Source of the DNA: an uncultured Hungatella sp.
GTDB taxonomy: Bacteria > Bacillota > Clostridia > Lachnospirales > Lachnospiraceae
NCBI GenBank assembly: GCA_910579515.1
Contig: CAJTUV010000009.1
Location: 38,379 to 102,378 of the forward strand
Reading direction: 5' to 3'
DNA length: 64,000 nt
Each line of letters starts with the position of its first letter. The first letter of the stretch is position 1. The notes under the pieces were generated by a model. The model was given only the letters and a program-made list of their open reading frames with translations, was not told the origin of the DNA and made no database searches. Positions 33,216-42,776 of the stretch are shown here, piece after piece. The translations under genes and the position numbers were made by a program.

Positions 33216-34247
33216 ATGATTAAGGTAGCGTTGGATGCCATGGGCGGTGACTTTGCCCCAGCAGAAGCGGTTAAGGGAGCCATTGCGGCGGTTTCAAAGA
33301 AGGATCAGCTTCAGGTTTTGCTGGTAGGGCAGCAGGAGGTAATTGAAAAGGAGCTGGAGAAGTTTTCTTATCCAAAAGAGCAGATTCTTGTAGTCCATGC
33401 GTCTGAGGTGATTGAAACGGAAGAGCCGCCTGTCAACGCGATCCGAAAGAAAAAGGATTCCTCCATTGTGGTAGGCATGAACCTGGTAAAAAAGAAGGAA
33501 GCAGATGCCTTTGTGTCAGCTGGAAGCTCCGGTGCGATTTTGGTGGGCGGTCAGGTGATTGTGGGAAGGATAAAGGGAGTGGAGCGTCCGCCCCTTGCGC
33601 CTTTGATTCCCACACAAAAGGGCGTGTCTTTGCTCATTGACTGCGGAGCCAATGTGGATGCCAGACCTTCTCATCTGGTGCAATTTGCAAAGATGGGTTC
33701 TATTTACATGGAGCATGTCATAGGCATGAAGTATCCAAGAGTAGCCATTGTCAACATCGGCGCAGAGGAGGAGAAGGGAAATGCCTTAGTGAAGGAGACG
33801 TTCCCGCTTTTGAAAGCCTGTAAAGACATCAATTTTATTGGCAGCATTGAGGCCAGGGAGATTCCTCATGGTCAGGCCGACGTGATCGTCAGCGAGGCCT
33901 TTGTGGGCAATGTCATTTTAAAGCTGTATGAGGGCGTTGGGGGAACTTTGATTGGCATGGTGAAGCAGGGAATGATGACATCCTTAAGAAGTAAGATCGG
34001 AGCATTGCTTGTGAAACCGGCTTTGAAGGAAACCTTAAAGGCCTTTGACGCCAGCCAGTATGGAGGCGCGCCGCTTTTAGGACTTAATGGGCTTGTGGTG
34101 AAGACCCATGGCAATTCCAAAGCAGGCGAGATCTGCAATTCGATCCTTCAATGTCAAACCTTTAAAGAACAAGGGATTAATGACAAGATCAGGGAGAGTT
34201 TGCAATCTGAGTCTGTAAAAACCGGAGATGCTCAACCGGAACAATAA
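33216..34247 (+). CDS. plsX: Phosphate acyltransferase PlsX
   Basis: PlsX converts acyl-ACP to acyl-phosphate, the acyl donor for PlsY in phospholipid synthesis. The start ATG 33216 gives the conserved N-terminus MIKVALDAMGGDFAP; GGAAGGAG lies about 11 bases before. The 343-residue protein has VNAIRKKKDSSIVVGMNLVK, FVSAGSSGAILVGG, LIDCGANVDARP, NIGAEEEKGN, FIGSIEAREI and VSEAFVGNVILK. It heads the conserved plsX-acpP-rnc-smc-ftsY block. The usual rpmF and DUF177 genes upstream are absent. Confidence 0.96.
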   Translation: MIKVALDAMGGDFAPAEAVKGAIAAVSKKDQLQVLLVGQQEVIEKELEKFSYPKEQILVVHASEVIETEEPPVNAIRKKKDSSIVVGMNLVKKKEADAFVSAGSSGAILVGGQVIVGRIKGVERPPLAPLIPTQKGVSLLIDCGANVDARPSHLVQFAKMGSIYMEHVIGMKYPRVAIVNIGAEEEKGNALVKETFPLLKACKDINFIGSIEAREIPHGQADVIVSEAFVGNVILKLYEGVGGTLIGMVKQGMMTSLRSKIGALLVKPALKETLKAFDASQYGGAPLLGLNGLVVKTHGNSKAGEICNSILQCQTFKEQGINDKIRESLQSESVKTGDAQPEQ

Positions 34248-34285
34248 ATTAATTTTTTATAAAGAAAGAGAGGAAGGGTTTTATT

Positions 34286-34516
34286 ATGGAATTTGAAAAG
34301 TTACAGGGGATTATCGCAGAGGTACTGAATGTGGAGGCAGAGGAGATCTCCATGGCTACCACCTTCGTGGATGATTTGGGAGCGGACTCCCTGGACGTTT
34401 TCCAGATTATTATGGGTATTGAGGAGGAATTTGATATTGAGATTCCTCAGGAGGCTGCAGAGCACATTGTCACAGTGGGAGACGCTGTGGAGCAGATCAA
34501 AAATGCATTAGGCTAA
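34286..34516 (+). CDS. acpP: Acyl carrier protein
   Basis: The 76-residue acidic helical protein carries the growing fatty acid on a 4'-phosphopantetheine attached to the serine in DLGADSLDVFQIIM. The N-terminus FEKLQGIIAEVLNV and the C-terminal helix VGDAVEQIKNA fit. AGAGAGGAAGGG precedes the ATG. It lies between plsX and rnc as in many Clostridia. Confidence 0.97.
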   Translation: MEFEKLQGIIAEVLNVEAEEISMATTFVDDLGADSLDVFQIIMGIEEEFDIEIPQEAAEHIVTVGDAVEQIKNALG

Positions 34517-34529
34517 ACAGGCTAAAATA

Positions 34530-34570
34530 AACGCTGCAGCCTTTTTTCAGAGAAAATGGCTGTGGCGTTT
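34530..34570 (+). terminator. Hairpin after acpP, possible partial terminator or processing site
   Basis: AACGCTGCAGCC pairs with GGCTGTGGCGTTT with one wobble, ending in GTTT. It may reduce read-through from the abundant acpP message into rnc, or act as an RNase III site. Confidence 0.45.
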
Positions 34571-34629
34571 CCATATCAACAGGGGGAGAGCCGTCTGGGG
34601 ATTGGCGGCCAGACAGAATGGAGAGAAGA

Positions 34630-35316
34630 ATGAACAGGGATTTGAGAGAATTGGAGAAGAGTATCCAGTATCAATTTAAGAACAGACGGTTGTTCCGTCA
34701 GGCAATGATTCACAGTTCCTACGCTAATGAGCATAAGATGGACAAAACAGGCTGTAATGAGAGGCTGGAGTTTTTGGGGGATGCGGTTTTGGAAGTGGTG
34801 TCCAGTGATTTTTTGTTTCACAAATACGGACAGGCTCCAGAAGGGGATCTGACCAAGATTCGTGCCAGCATTGTATGCGAGCCGACCTTGGCTCTGTGCG
34901 CCGGAGAGCTTAATTTAGGGGAATATCTTCTTTTAGGAAAAGGAGAGGAAGCCACAGGCGGCCGGCATAGAAATTCTATTGTGTCGGATGCGATGGAGGC
35001 ATTAATCGGAGCGATTTATCTGGATGGTGGTTTTGCTAGTGCAAAAGAGTTTATCCACAGCTTTGTATTGAACGATATAGAACATAAGCAGCTCTTTTAT
35101 GATAGCAAGACTATTTTACAGGAGATGGTACAGAGCATGGGAGAGGAAAGCCTTTCTTATGAGCTTGTGAGAGAGGATGGGCCGGACCATGACAAGACCT
35201 TTGAGGTGAAGGCAAAACTTGGAGACAGGGAGATTGGCTGGGGAATCGGAAGAACGAAAAAGGCGGCGGAGGCACTGGCTGCTTATCGGGGAATTCTGAA
35301 ATTAAAGAAATCGTAG
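34630..35316 (+). CDS. rnc: Ribonuclease III
   Basis: RNase III cuts double-stranded RNA and matures rRNA. The start may be ATG 34630, with GGAGAG just upstream, or ATG 34618, four codons earlier. The protein has the signature NERLEFLGDAVLEVV, the metal-binding second site SDAMEALIGAIYLDGG, and a C-terminal double-stranded RNA-binding domain (about 155-228, ending KKAAEALAAYRGILKL). Its place between acpP and smc is the conserved order. Confidence 0.96.
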   Translation: MNRDLRELEKSIQYQFKNRRLFRQAMIHSSYANEHKMDKTGCNERLEFLGDAVLEVVSSDFLFHKYGQAPEGDLTKIRASIVCEPTLALCAGELNLGEYLLLGKGEEATGGRHRNSIVSDAMEALIGAIYLDGGFASAKEFIHSFVLNDIEHKQLFYDSKTILQEMVQSMGEESLSYELVREDGPDHDKTFEVKAKLGDREIGWGIGRTKKAAEALAAYRGILKLKKS

Positions 35317-35323
35317 GTGTTGT

Positions 35324-38300
35324 ATGTATTTAAAGAGCATAGAGGTACAGGGCTTTAAATCCTTTGCCAACAAGATTGTGTTTGAGTTTCACAACGGCAT
35401 CACTGGGATTGTAGGACCTAACGGAAGCGGCAAAAGCAATGTGGCGGATGCGGTGCGGTGGGTCCTGGGCGAGCAGAGAATCAAGCAGCTTCGGGGAGCC
35501 AGTATGCAGGATGTGATTTTTTCCGGCACAGAGACCAGAAAGCCTCAGGGGTTTGCCTATGTAGCCATCACACTGGACAATTCGGACCGTCAGCTTGCTA
35601 TCGACTATGAGCAGGTCACGGTAGCCAGGCGGATTTATCGGTCAGGGGAAAGCGAGTACATGATCAATGGAAGCGCCTGTCGTTTAAAAGATGTGAACGA
35701 GCTGTTTTACGATACTGGTATCGGTAAGGAAGGGTATTCTATTATCGGTCAGGGCCAGATTGACAAGATCTTAAACGGAAAACCGGAGGAGCGCCGGGAG
35801 CTGTTTGACGAGGCGGCTGGAATCGTAAAGTTTAAGAGACGCAAAAACATAGCACAGAAAAAGCTGGAAAATGAGAGACAGAACCTGGTCCGAGTGTCGG
35901 ATATTTTAGCAGAACTGGAGAAACAGGTAGGGCCTCTTGCCAGACAGTCTGAGGCGGCCAGGGAGTATCTGCGGCTGCGAGAGGAGCTAAGAAGCTATGA
36001 GGTGAATCTGTTTCTGGCAGAAAGTCAGGCGTTAAAGCTTCAGCTGGGCGAGATAGGACAAAAGGAAGCGATTGTATCTGGAGACCTTGACGAAGCCAGA
36101 AAAGAGTCGGACCAGATCAAAGCCACTTATGAGGAGCTGGAACAGGTTTTAGAGGATTTAAACCGTCAGATGGAGGAGAGCCGAAGCCAGAAAAACCAGG
36201 CTGGGCTGTTAAAGGGAAATTTAGAAGGTCAGATTAATGTTTTGCTGGAGCAGATCAATACAGAACGGATGAACGCAGAGCATTTAAGCTCCAGAATCAG
36301 GGCGATCGACCAGGAGCTTAAGGACAGGGAAGTTCAGATTGAACGGTATCAGCTGGAAAATTCGGAACTGACGAATCAGGCAGAGGAAAGCTTAAAAAAG
36401 CAGGAAGAGGCTGAGGAGAAGCTCAGGCAGGAAGACGAGCATATCATGCTTCTGGAAGAAAAGATGGAGACCGACAAAGGGGGAATCATCGCAATCCTTA
36501 ACGAGAAGGCATCCTTGACTGCAAAGCAGCAGAGGTATGAGACCATGCTGGAACAGGTCCAGGTCCGCCACTCAGAGATTGCCCAGAAGCTTTTAAAGTC
36601 GAAAAGCGACGAGTCGGTTCAGGAGGAGCAGAAGAAAGAGGAGCAGGCCCGCCTACAGCAGGTGAAAAAGGCTCTTGAGGAGCTTTTGGCAGCTCAGGAG
36701 GCAGGGGAGGCAGAAACTGTCCGCCTGGAGTCGGAAGTGCGGCGGCTGAATCGGAATGTGAATCAGCAGCAGCAGGAGTACCACACAGATTATACCAAAC
36801 TGGAATCTCTTAAGAATCTGGCGGAACGGTATGAAGGTTATGGAAACAGCATTCGCAGGGTAATGGAAGTAAGGGATCGGGTCCATGGGATTCACGGTGT
36901 GGTGGCGGACTTGATCACAACTCAGAAAGAATATGAGACTGCCATTGAGACTGCCCTTGGGGGCAATATCCAGAATATTGTGACGGATTCTGAGGCATCT
37001 GCAAAGCAGCTGATTGAGTATCTGAAGAAGAATCGGTATGGCAGAGCCACCTTCCTTCCGCTGACAAGCGTAAGCAGCCGAGGCGGTTTTAGTCAGGAAA
37101 ACGCACTGAAGGAGCCTGGAGTCATTGGCCTGGCAAGTGATTTGGTACAGGCGGACAAGCAGTATGAGGGCCTGGTCCGGTATCTTTTGGGGCGGGTGGT
37201 GGTGACAGATAACATTGACCACGCCATTTCCCTGGCGAGAAAATACCAGCACTCCCTTCGAATTGTGACACTGGAAGGGGAACTATTAAGTCCTGGCGGG
37301 TCCATGACCGGCGGAGCATTTAAAAACAGCAGCAATCTCCTGGGCAGAAAAAGGGAGATTGAGGAGCTGGAGGGGAAATGTGAAAAAGCGTTAAAAATGG
37401 CAGAGAAGCTTCAACAGGAGCTGGATTTGAACGAGGGGCTTTTAGCCGGACAGAGGGAAGAACTGGAACGGATAAAAGGAGAGCAGCAAAAGGCTTATCT
37501 GGAGCAGAATACCATAGAGATGGAGATTTCCAAGCTGGAAGATAAGATTCAGGAGATTTCGGACTCTGCCAGCGATTTTGTGCTGGAGAACCGACAGTTA
37601 GAGGAACAGCTTGGGGAGATACGAAAGAATCAGCAGACTCTGGCTTTGGAGATTGGAGCTCTGGAGGAGAAAAATGAAGGGATTCAAAAGGAAATAGAGG
37701 ATGTTAATCTTCAGATAGAGACTGCCAGGGAAGGCAGAGAAGCGTTGTCTAAAGCGTTGTCTGTCATTCAGCTGGAGACAGCTAATTTACAGCAGAAGTA
37801 CGAGTTTGTGTTGGAAAACGTGAATCGTGTCCGTGAGGAGATGGGGCGTTTGAAGGCGGAAAAGGGCCAGTTGTCTCACGGAAATGACGGAAGCGGTCAG
37901 GCGATTGCAGCAAAGCAGCAGGAGATCGAAAGGATTAAGGAACAGATTCTTAAGTCTGCCAGGCAGATTGAGGATCTGGAAGGGCAGCTGTCTGAGCGGA
38001 TTTCTCAGAGAGAGGAAAAGTCCAGGCAGCAGAAAGGACTGTTTGAGAAGCGGGAAGAGCTGTCTGAGCGGATGGGCAGGCTGGATAAGGATTTATTTCG
38101 TCTCCAGAGTCAGCAGGAGAAGCTGGAAGAAAAGCTGGAAAACCAGGTCAACTACATGTGGAGCGAGTACGAATTGACGTATTCCACAGCTCAGGCATTG
38201 AAAAATGAGGAGATGAATTCCATTCCGGACATGAGAAAGCAGACGGAGAAGTTAAAGTCAGCCATCAAGGGGCTGGGAAACGTGAATGTAAATGCCATTG

Positions 38301-38884
38301 AGGATTACAAGGAGGTTTCCAGCCGGTATGAGTTTATGAAGAGTCAGCATGAAGATTTGATCCAGGCTGAGGAGGCGCTTCTTAAGATCATCGACGAACT
38401 GGACAGTGGAATGCGCAGGCAGTTTGGAGAGAAATTCAAGGAGATCCGTCAGGAGTTTGACAAGGTCTTTCGCGAGCTGTTTGGCGGCGGTCACGGCGCT
38501 CTGGAGCTGGTGGAGGGAGAGGATATTCTGGAGGCGGGAATACAGATTATCGCTCAGCCACCTGGCAAGAAGCTGCAGAATATGATGCAGCTTTCCGGCG
38601 GGGAGAAGGCTTTGACAGCCATTGCACTGTTGTTTGCCATTCAGAATTTAAAGCCGTCTCCGTTTTGTCTTCTCGATGAAATTGAGGCGGCCTTGGATGA
38701 CTCTAACGTGGACCGGTTTGCCGGATATTTACATAAGCTTACAAAGTACACCCAATTTATTGTCATTACCCACCGGAGAGGCACCATGGTGGCTGCGGAC
38801 AGGCTGTATGGTATCACCATGCAGGAAAAGGGGGTATCCACCTTGGTGTCTGTAAGCTTAATTGAGGGGGATTTGGAGGAGTAG
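35324..38884 (+). CDS. smc: Chromosome segregation protein SMC
   Basis: SMC is the ATPase of the condensin-like complex with ScpA and ScpB. The 1186-residue protein has the N-terminal Walker A GIVGPNGSGKSNVADAVRW, a long coiled coil, and a hinge around residues 510-670 (GVVADLI, VVVTDNIDHAISLARK, GGSMTGGAFKN). A returning coiled coil and a C-terminal head follow, with signature LSGGEKALTAIALLFAI and Walker B FCLLDEIEAALDD. It starts eight bases after rnc. Confidence 0.97.
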   Translation: MYLKSIEVQGFKSFANKIVFEFHNGITGIVGPNGSGKSNVADAVRWVLGEQRIKQLRGASMQDVIFSGTETRKPQGFAYVAITLDNSDRQLAIDYEQVTVARRIYRSGESEYMINGSACRLKDVNELFYDTGIGKEGYSIIGQGQIDKILNGKPEERRELFDEAAGIVKFKRRKNIAQKKLENERQNLVRVSDILAELEKQVGPLARQSEAAREYLRLREELRSYEVNLFLAESQALKLQLGEIGQKEAIVSGDLDEARKESDQIKATYEELEQVLEDLNRQMEESRSQKNQAGLLKGNLEGQINVLLEQINTERMNAEHLSSRIRAIDQELKDREVQIERYQLENSELTNQAEESLKKQEEAEEKLRQEDEHIMLLEEKMETDKGGIIAILNEKASLTAKQQRYETMLEQVQVRHSEIAQKLLKSKSDESVQEEQKKEEQARLQQVKKALEELLAAQEAGEAETVRLESEVRRLNRNVNQQQQEYHTDYTKLESLKNLAERYEGYGNSIRRVMEVRDRVHGIHGVVADLITTQKEYETAIETALGGNIQNIVTDSEASAKQLIEYLKKNRYGRATFLPLTSVSSRGGFSQENALKEPGVIGLASDLVQADKQYEGLVRYLLGRVVVTDNIDHAISLARKYQHSLRIVTLEGELLSPGGSMTGGAFKNSSNLLGRKREIEELEGKCEKALKMAEKLQQELDLNEGLLAGQREELERIKGEQQKAYLEQNTIEMEISKLEDKIQEISDSASDFVLENRQLEEQLGEIRKNQQTLALEIGALEEKNEGIQKEIEDVNLQIETAREGREALSKALSVIQLETANLQQKYEFVLENVNRVREEMGRLKAEKGQLSHGNDGSGQAIAAKQQEIERIKEQILKSARQIEDLEGQLSERISQREEKSRQQKGLFEKREELSERMGRLDKDLFRLQSQQEKLEEKLENQVNYMWSEYELTYSTAQALKNEEMNSIPDMRKQTEKLKSAIKGLGNVNVNAIEDYKEVSSRYEFMKSQHEDLIQAEEALLKIIDELDSGMRRQFGEKFKEIRQEFDKVFRELFGGGHGALELVEGEDILEAGIQIIAQPPGKKLQNMMQLSGGEKALTAIALLFAIQNLKPSPFCLLDEIEAALDDSNVDRFAGYLHKLTKYTQFIVITHRRGTMVAADRLYGITMQEKGVSTLVSVSLIEGDLEE

Positions 38885-38906
38885 AAAAGGAAGGGAGAGT
38901 GTAAAT

Positions 38907-39836
38907 ATGGCAGAAGGGAAAAAGGGATTTTTCGGAAGGCTGGTTGAGGGGCTGGCAAAGACCAGAGACAATATTGTGTCTGGCATGGACTCTATTTTTA
39001 ATGGGTTCTCCGCCATTGACGATGATTTCTATGAGGAGATTGAGGAGACTTTAATCATGGGGGATCTGGGAATCCAGACCACCATGTCGGTTGTGGAGGA
39101 TTTGAGGGCCAAGGTGAAGGAGCAGCATATTAAGGAGCCTTCAGAGTGTAAGGCCATTCTCATGGAGAGCATGAAGCAGCAGATGGACTTAGGGGAGAAT
39201 GCTTATGAGTTTGAGAATCGGCGTTCCGTGGTTTTGGTCATCGGGGTCAACGGAGTGGGAAAAACCACTTCTGTGGGAAAACTGGCAGGGCAGTTAAAGG
39301 ACAACGGCAAGAAGGTGATTTTAGCGGCTGCAGATACGTTTCGGGCGGCAGCGATTGAGCAGTTGACGGAATGGTCTAACAGGGCGGGGGTGGAGATTAT
39401 CGCCCAGCAGGAAGGGTCTGATCCAGCTGCAGTCATCTATGACGCCGTGGCTGCGGCCAAGTCCAGAAAGGCGGATGTGCTGATCTGTGATACGGCCGGA
39501 CGTCTTCACAACAAGAAGAATCTGATGGAAGAGTTAAAGAAAATTAACCGGATTATTGACAAGGAGTATCCAGAGGCGTATCGGGAGACTTTGGTAGTAC
39601 TTGACGGCACTACAGGCCAGAACGCTCTGTCTCAGGCCAAACAATTTATGGAAGTGGCTGAGGTGACGGGAATCATTCTGACGAAACTGGACGGAACGGC
39701 AAAAGGGGGAATTGCTGTGGCTATTCAGTCTGAATTGGGGCTTCCGGTGAAATATATCGGCATCGGGGAGAAGATTGACGATCTGCAGAAGTTCAACGCA
39801 GAACAGTTTATCAACGCCTTGTTTCATGTAGGGTGA
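38907..39836 (+). CDS. ftsY: Signal recognition particle receptor FtsY
   Basis: FtsY docks SRP-bound ribosomes at the membrane. ATG 38907 follows GGAAGGGAGAG; an earlier in-frame start would overlap smc. The 309-residue protein has a short N-terminal targeting region (KKGFFGRLVEGLAKTRDNI), the N domain, and the GTPase with GVNGVGKTTSVGKLAG, DTFRAAAIEQL, DTAGRLHNKKNL, TKLDGTAKGG and YIGIGEKIDDL. It lacks the long acidic domain of enterobacterial FtsY. The scpAB and ffh genes are not visible here. Confidence 0.97.
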   Translation: MAEGKKGFFGRLVEGLAKTRDNIVSGMDSIFNGFSAIDDDFYEEIEETLIMGDLGIQTTMSVVEDLRAKVKEQHIKEPSECKAILMESMKQQMDLGENAYEFENRRSVVLVIGVNGVGKTTSVGKLAGQLKDNGKKVILAAADTFRAAAIEQLTEWSNRAGVEIIAQQEGSDPAAVIYDAVAAAKSRKADVLICDTAGRLHNKKNLMEELKKINRIIDKEYPEAYRETLVVLDGTTGQNALSQAKQFMEVAEVTGIILTKLDGTAKGGIAVAIQSELGLPVKYIGIGEKIDDLQKFNAEQFINALFHVG

Positions 39837-39882
39837 TAAAAGGGGAAGACAATGTTCCAGAGAGAAAAGGAGATGTTTGACA

Positions 39883-41100
39883 ATGATGACAATCGAGAGT
39901 TTTGAGGAAGCGGCGGAGGTGGTCGGCAAAGTAACCCAGGAAACGAAACTGGTTTACAGCCAGTACTACTCAGAGCAGACAGGAAATAAAGTGTATTTTA
40001 AGCCGGAAAATATGCAGGCTACAGGGGCTTATAAGGTGAGAGGCGCTTATTACAAAATCAGCACTTTGACAGAGGAGGAACGGCAAAAAGGGCTTATCGC
40101 CGCTTCGGCAGGCAATCATGCTCAAGGCGTGGCTTATGCGGCGGGGCTTATGGGGGTTCCTGCCACCATTGTGATGCCTACTCCTACGCCTCTGATCAAG
40201 ATTAACAGAACCAAGAGCTATGGGGCTTTTGTGGTTTTGGCCGGAGAGATTTTTGACGAGGCTTGTGAGACTGCCTACAGCCTGGCAGAGGAGAAGGGGC
40301 TTACCTTTGTCCATCCTTTTGATGATCTGGCTGTGGCTACAGGACAGGGAACCATTGCCATGGAGATTATAAAGGAGCTTCCTACTGTGGACTATATTTT
40401 GGTCCCTATCGGCGGAGGCGGCCTGTGTGCGGGAGTCGCTACCCTGGCAAAGCTTTTAAATCCTAAGATTAAGGTCATCGGCGTGGAGCCGGCAGGCGCC
40501 AACTGTATGCAGGAGTCTTTGAAGGCCGGACATGTGGTGGAGATTCCTTCTGTGAGTACCATTGCAGACGGCACTGCAGTGAAATGTCCAGGAGAAAACA
40601 TTTTTCCATATATTCAGGAGAATGTGGACGACATTATTACCGTGGACGACAGCGAACTGATTGTGGCTTTTTTAGACATGGTGGAGAATCACAAGATGAT
40701 TGTGGAAAATTCGGGGCTTCTGACAGTTGCAGCATTAAAGCATCTGAATGTAAAGAAGAAAAAGATTGTGTCTGTGCTTAGCGGCGGTAACATGGATGTG
40801 ATTACCATGGCGTCGATTGTCCAGCATGGTCTGATCCAAAGGGACAGGGTGTTTACCGTGTCTGTACTTCTGCCAGATAAGCCGGGAGAACTTGCCAAGG
40901 TGTCTGCTCTTCTCGCCCAGGAGCGGGGCAATGTGATTAAGCTGGATCACAACCAGTTTATCAGTATCAACCGAAATGCCGCAGTGGAGCTTAGGATCAC
41001 CATAGAGGCTTATGGGACAGAGCACAAAAACGCTATTGTTCAGGCGTTAAATGATGCGGGATACCGCCCGAAGCTGGTGAAGACGACAGGGACATACTAA
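39883..41100 (+). CDS. ilvA: Threonine ammonia-lyase (catabolic type with ACT domain)
   Basis: This PLP enzyme converts threonine to 2-oxobutanoate and ammonia, feeding isoleucine synthesis or fermentation. AAGGAG lies ten bases before ATG 39883. The 405-residue protein has the PLP lysine in KPENMQATGAYKVRGAYYKI, ASAGNHAQGVAYAAG, the glycine loop IGGGGLCAGVA and LSGGNMD. One ACT-like domain lies at the C-terminus (about 328-405, VLLPDKPGELAKVSALL). This single ACT, about 400-residue form is the TdcB/IlvA type of Clostridia. Together with SdaAB it suggests active Ser/Thr catabolism. Confidence 0.93.
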   Translation: MMTIESFEEAAEVVGKVTQETKLVYSQYYSEQTGNKVYFKPENMQATGAYKVRGAYYKISTLTEEERQKGLIAASAGNHAQGVAYAAGLMGVPATIVMPTPTPLIKINRTKSYGAFVVLAGEIFDEACETAYSLAEEKGLTFVHPFDDLAVATGQGTIAMEIIKELPTVDYILVPIGGGGLCAGVATLAKLLNPKIKVIGVEPAGANCMQESLKAGHVVEIPSVSTIADGTAVKCPGENIFPYIQENVDDIITVDDSELIVAFLDMVENHKMIVENSGLLTVAALKHLNVKKKKIVSVLSGGNMDVITMASIVQHGLIQRDRVFTVSVLLPDKPGELAKVSALLAQERGNVIKLDHNQFISINRNAAVELRITIEAYGTEHKNAIVQALNDAGYRPKLVKTTGTY

Positions 41101-41124
41101 AATAAAAGCTTCAGGGGTAGAGAG

Positions 41125-42387
41125 ATGAAAGAGAAATACGAATACATTAAGGCCGGACTTTGGGCGAATTTGCAGTATTTTTTTAAATGGACCTTGTTAT
41201 CCTGCGGAATCGGGGTCATGGGCGGCGGAGTGGGAAGTTTGTTTGGACATGGGGTCCGGCTGGCCACAGAGGCTTTCCAGACTTATTGGCAGCTGTTATT
41301 TTTACTGCCTGCGGCCGGTGTGATAATCGTATGGCTGTACCAGAGATTTCATGAGGAAAAGAACCAAGGGACCAATATGATTCTGGCTGCAATTTCCGCC
41401 AATGAGAAAATACATCTTGTTACTGGCCCTCTTATTTTTATCAGCACGATTTTAACCCATTTGACAGGCGGATCGGCTGGAAGAGAAGGAGCGGCTCTCC
41501 AGATTGGCGGCAGTTTGGGAAGTCTTGTGGGAAAGTGGACCCAGTTAGATGAAAAGGACCAAAGAATCGCGGTAATTTGTGGAATGAGCGCCTGTTTTGG
41601 AGCTTTGTTTGGCACACCTTTGGCTGCAGCCGTTTTTTGCATTGAGGTAGTCAGGGTAGGAGTTCTATATTCTTCTGCCCTTTTTCCCAGTGTTTTTGCC
41701 TCCTTTATCGGAGCAGGTCTTGCAAAACAGGCAGGTCTTCATGGAGAGCGCTTTACGATTCTGGAGATTCCGGCCTTTGGTTTGCAGCCGGCGGTGGCAG
41801 TCGTGTTTTTGGGACTTTTGTGCGCTCTTGTAAGCGTGCTTTTATGTATGATTCTTCACGGGGCAGAGCATTTGTACAAGAGATATCTTCCCAATCCCTA
41901 TCTGCGAATCCTTACCGCTGGTTGTTTACTCATTGTTCTGACGTATCTTTTAGGAACCAGAGATTACAATGGAAGCAGTATGGGACTGATTGAAGAAGCT
42001 ATGGCGGGAAAGGTCCGATATGAAGCCGTTATTCTAAAGGCAGTGTTCACAGCAGTAACTCTGGGGGCTGGATATAAGGGTGGAGAAATTGTGCCTACGT
42101 TGTGCATCGGCGCCACTTTTGGCTGCGTGGTGGGAACCTTACTTGGATTTTCCCCATCTCTGTGCGCAGCCTGCTCTACAGCCGCAGTGTTTGCCGGCGT
42201 GACCAACTGTCCTCTTGCCAGCATTATGATTGCTTTTGAAATGTTTGGCTTTGAGGCTATGCCGTATTTTGCCATTGTGGTGGCTATCAGCTTTGCCTTG
42301 TCAGGGTATTATGGACTTTACCACAGTCAGAGTTTTGTGTACTCCAAGACCCGGGCTCAGGGAATTGAGCGAAGAGTAAATGAGTAA
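41125..42387 (+). CDS. CLC-family chloride (or fluoride) channel/antiporter
   Basis: The 420-residue membrane protein has about ten helices and CLC motifs: GGSAGREGAALQIGGSLG with the gating glutamate, CGMSACFGALFGTPLAAAVFCIEV with the inner glutamate, GYKGGEIVPTLCIGATFG, and AGVTNCPLASIMIAFE. The canonical GSGIPE anion loop is not seen; the matching place reads NQGTNMILAAI. This recalls the fluoride-exporting CLC-F clade, but I cannot decide the ion. The gene starts 24 bases after ilvA with no room for a fluoride riboswitch. Confidence 0.85.
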   Translation: MKEKYEYIKAGLWANLQYFFKWTLLSCGIGVMGGGVGSLFGHGVRLATEAFQTYWQLLFLLPAAGVIIVWLYQRFHEEKNQGTNMILAAISANEKIHLVTGPLIFISTILTHLTGGSAGREGAALQIGGSLGSLVGKWTQLDEKDQRIAVICGMSACFGALFGTPLAAAVFCIEVVRVGVLYSSALFPSVFASFIGAGLAKQAGLHGERFTILEIPAFGLQPAVAVVFLGLLCALVSVLLCMILHGAEHLYKRYLPNPYLRILTAGCLLIVLTYLLGTRDYNGSSMGLIEEAMAGKVRYEAVILKAVFTAVTLGAGYKGGEIVPTLCIGATFGCVVGTLLGFSPSLCAACSTAAVFAGVTNCPLASIMIAFEMFGFEAMPYFAIVVAISFALSGYYGLYHSQSFVYSKTRAQGIERRVNE

Positions 42388-42391
42388 CTTT

Positions 42392-42652
42392 TTAGGAATG
42401 CTTTTTGGGCAGGAGACGAGAAATCAGAAGGAAGGCTATGCCGTATAAAAGCGTGAAAAGCCCTGTTTTGCAAAGTTCTTTTCCGATTCCTGAGTGGACG
42501 GTGTATTGAATCTGTAATTCCAGAGGCGCATCCTGATAGGGGATTCCGGCTTTAATGACAGCATAGTAGGCGCCTATGGTGAAGATGATGAGCCCGGCTA
42601 ATAGGACGGCGTTTCCCAGGCGGCAAAGGAAATTCTTTATTTTTTCTGTCAT
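42392..42652 (-). CDS. Small two-helix membrane protein of unknown function
   Basis: The 86-residue protein has two hydrophobic helices (about 14-33 and 62-80) with a short external loop and ends in RLLPKKHS. GAAAGGACC precedes the ATG on the minus strand. It converges with the CLC gene, with four bases between their ends. I do not recognise the family. Confidence 0.75.
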   Translation of the reverse strand: MTEKIKNFLCRLGNAVLLAGLIIFTIGAYYAVIKAGIPYQDAPLELQIQYTVHSGIGKELCKTGLFTLLYGIAFLLISRLLPKKHS

Positions 42653-42683
42653 AATCGGTCCTTTCTTGACGGTTTGAAATGGT

Positions 42684-42714
42684 GGGGAGCAGCATATTTT
42701 GTGCTCCCCTTTCG
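42684..42714 (+). terminator. Hairpin in the divergent region before the SpoU gene
   Basis: GGGGAGCA pairs with TGCTCCCC and is followed by TTTCGT on the plus strand. It could end read-through from the CLC side; on the minus strand it lies in the leader of the 86-aa protein gene. Confidence 0.45.
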
Positions 42715-42776
42715 TATTATATCAGCTTTTGTGCGGAATCACAAATGAAAAGTATATCAAGGGGGGAGGTGTTTTT

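Noticed and set aside
36653..37252. 199-residue ORF antisense to smc
   Set aside because: Shadow of a highly biased coiled-coil coding region.
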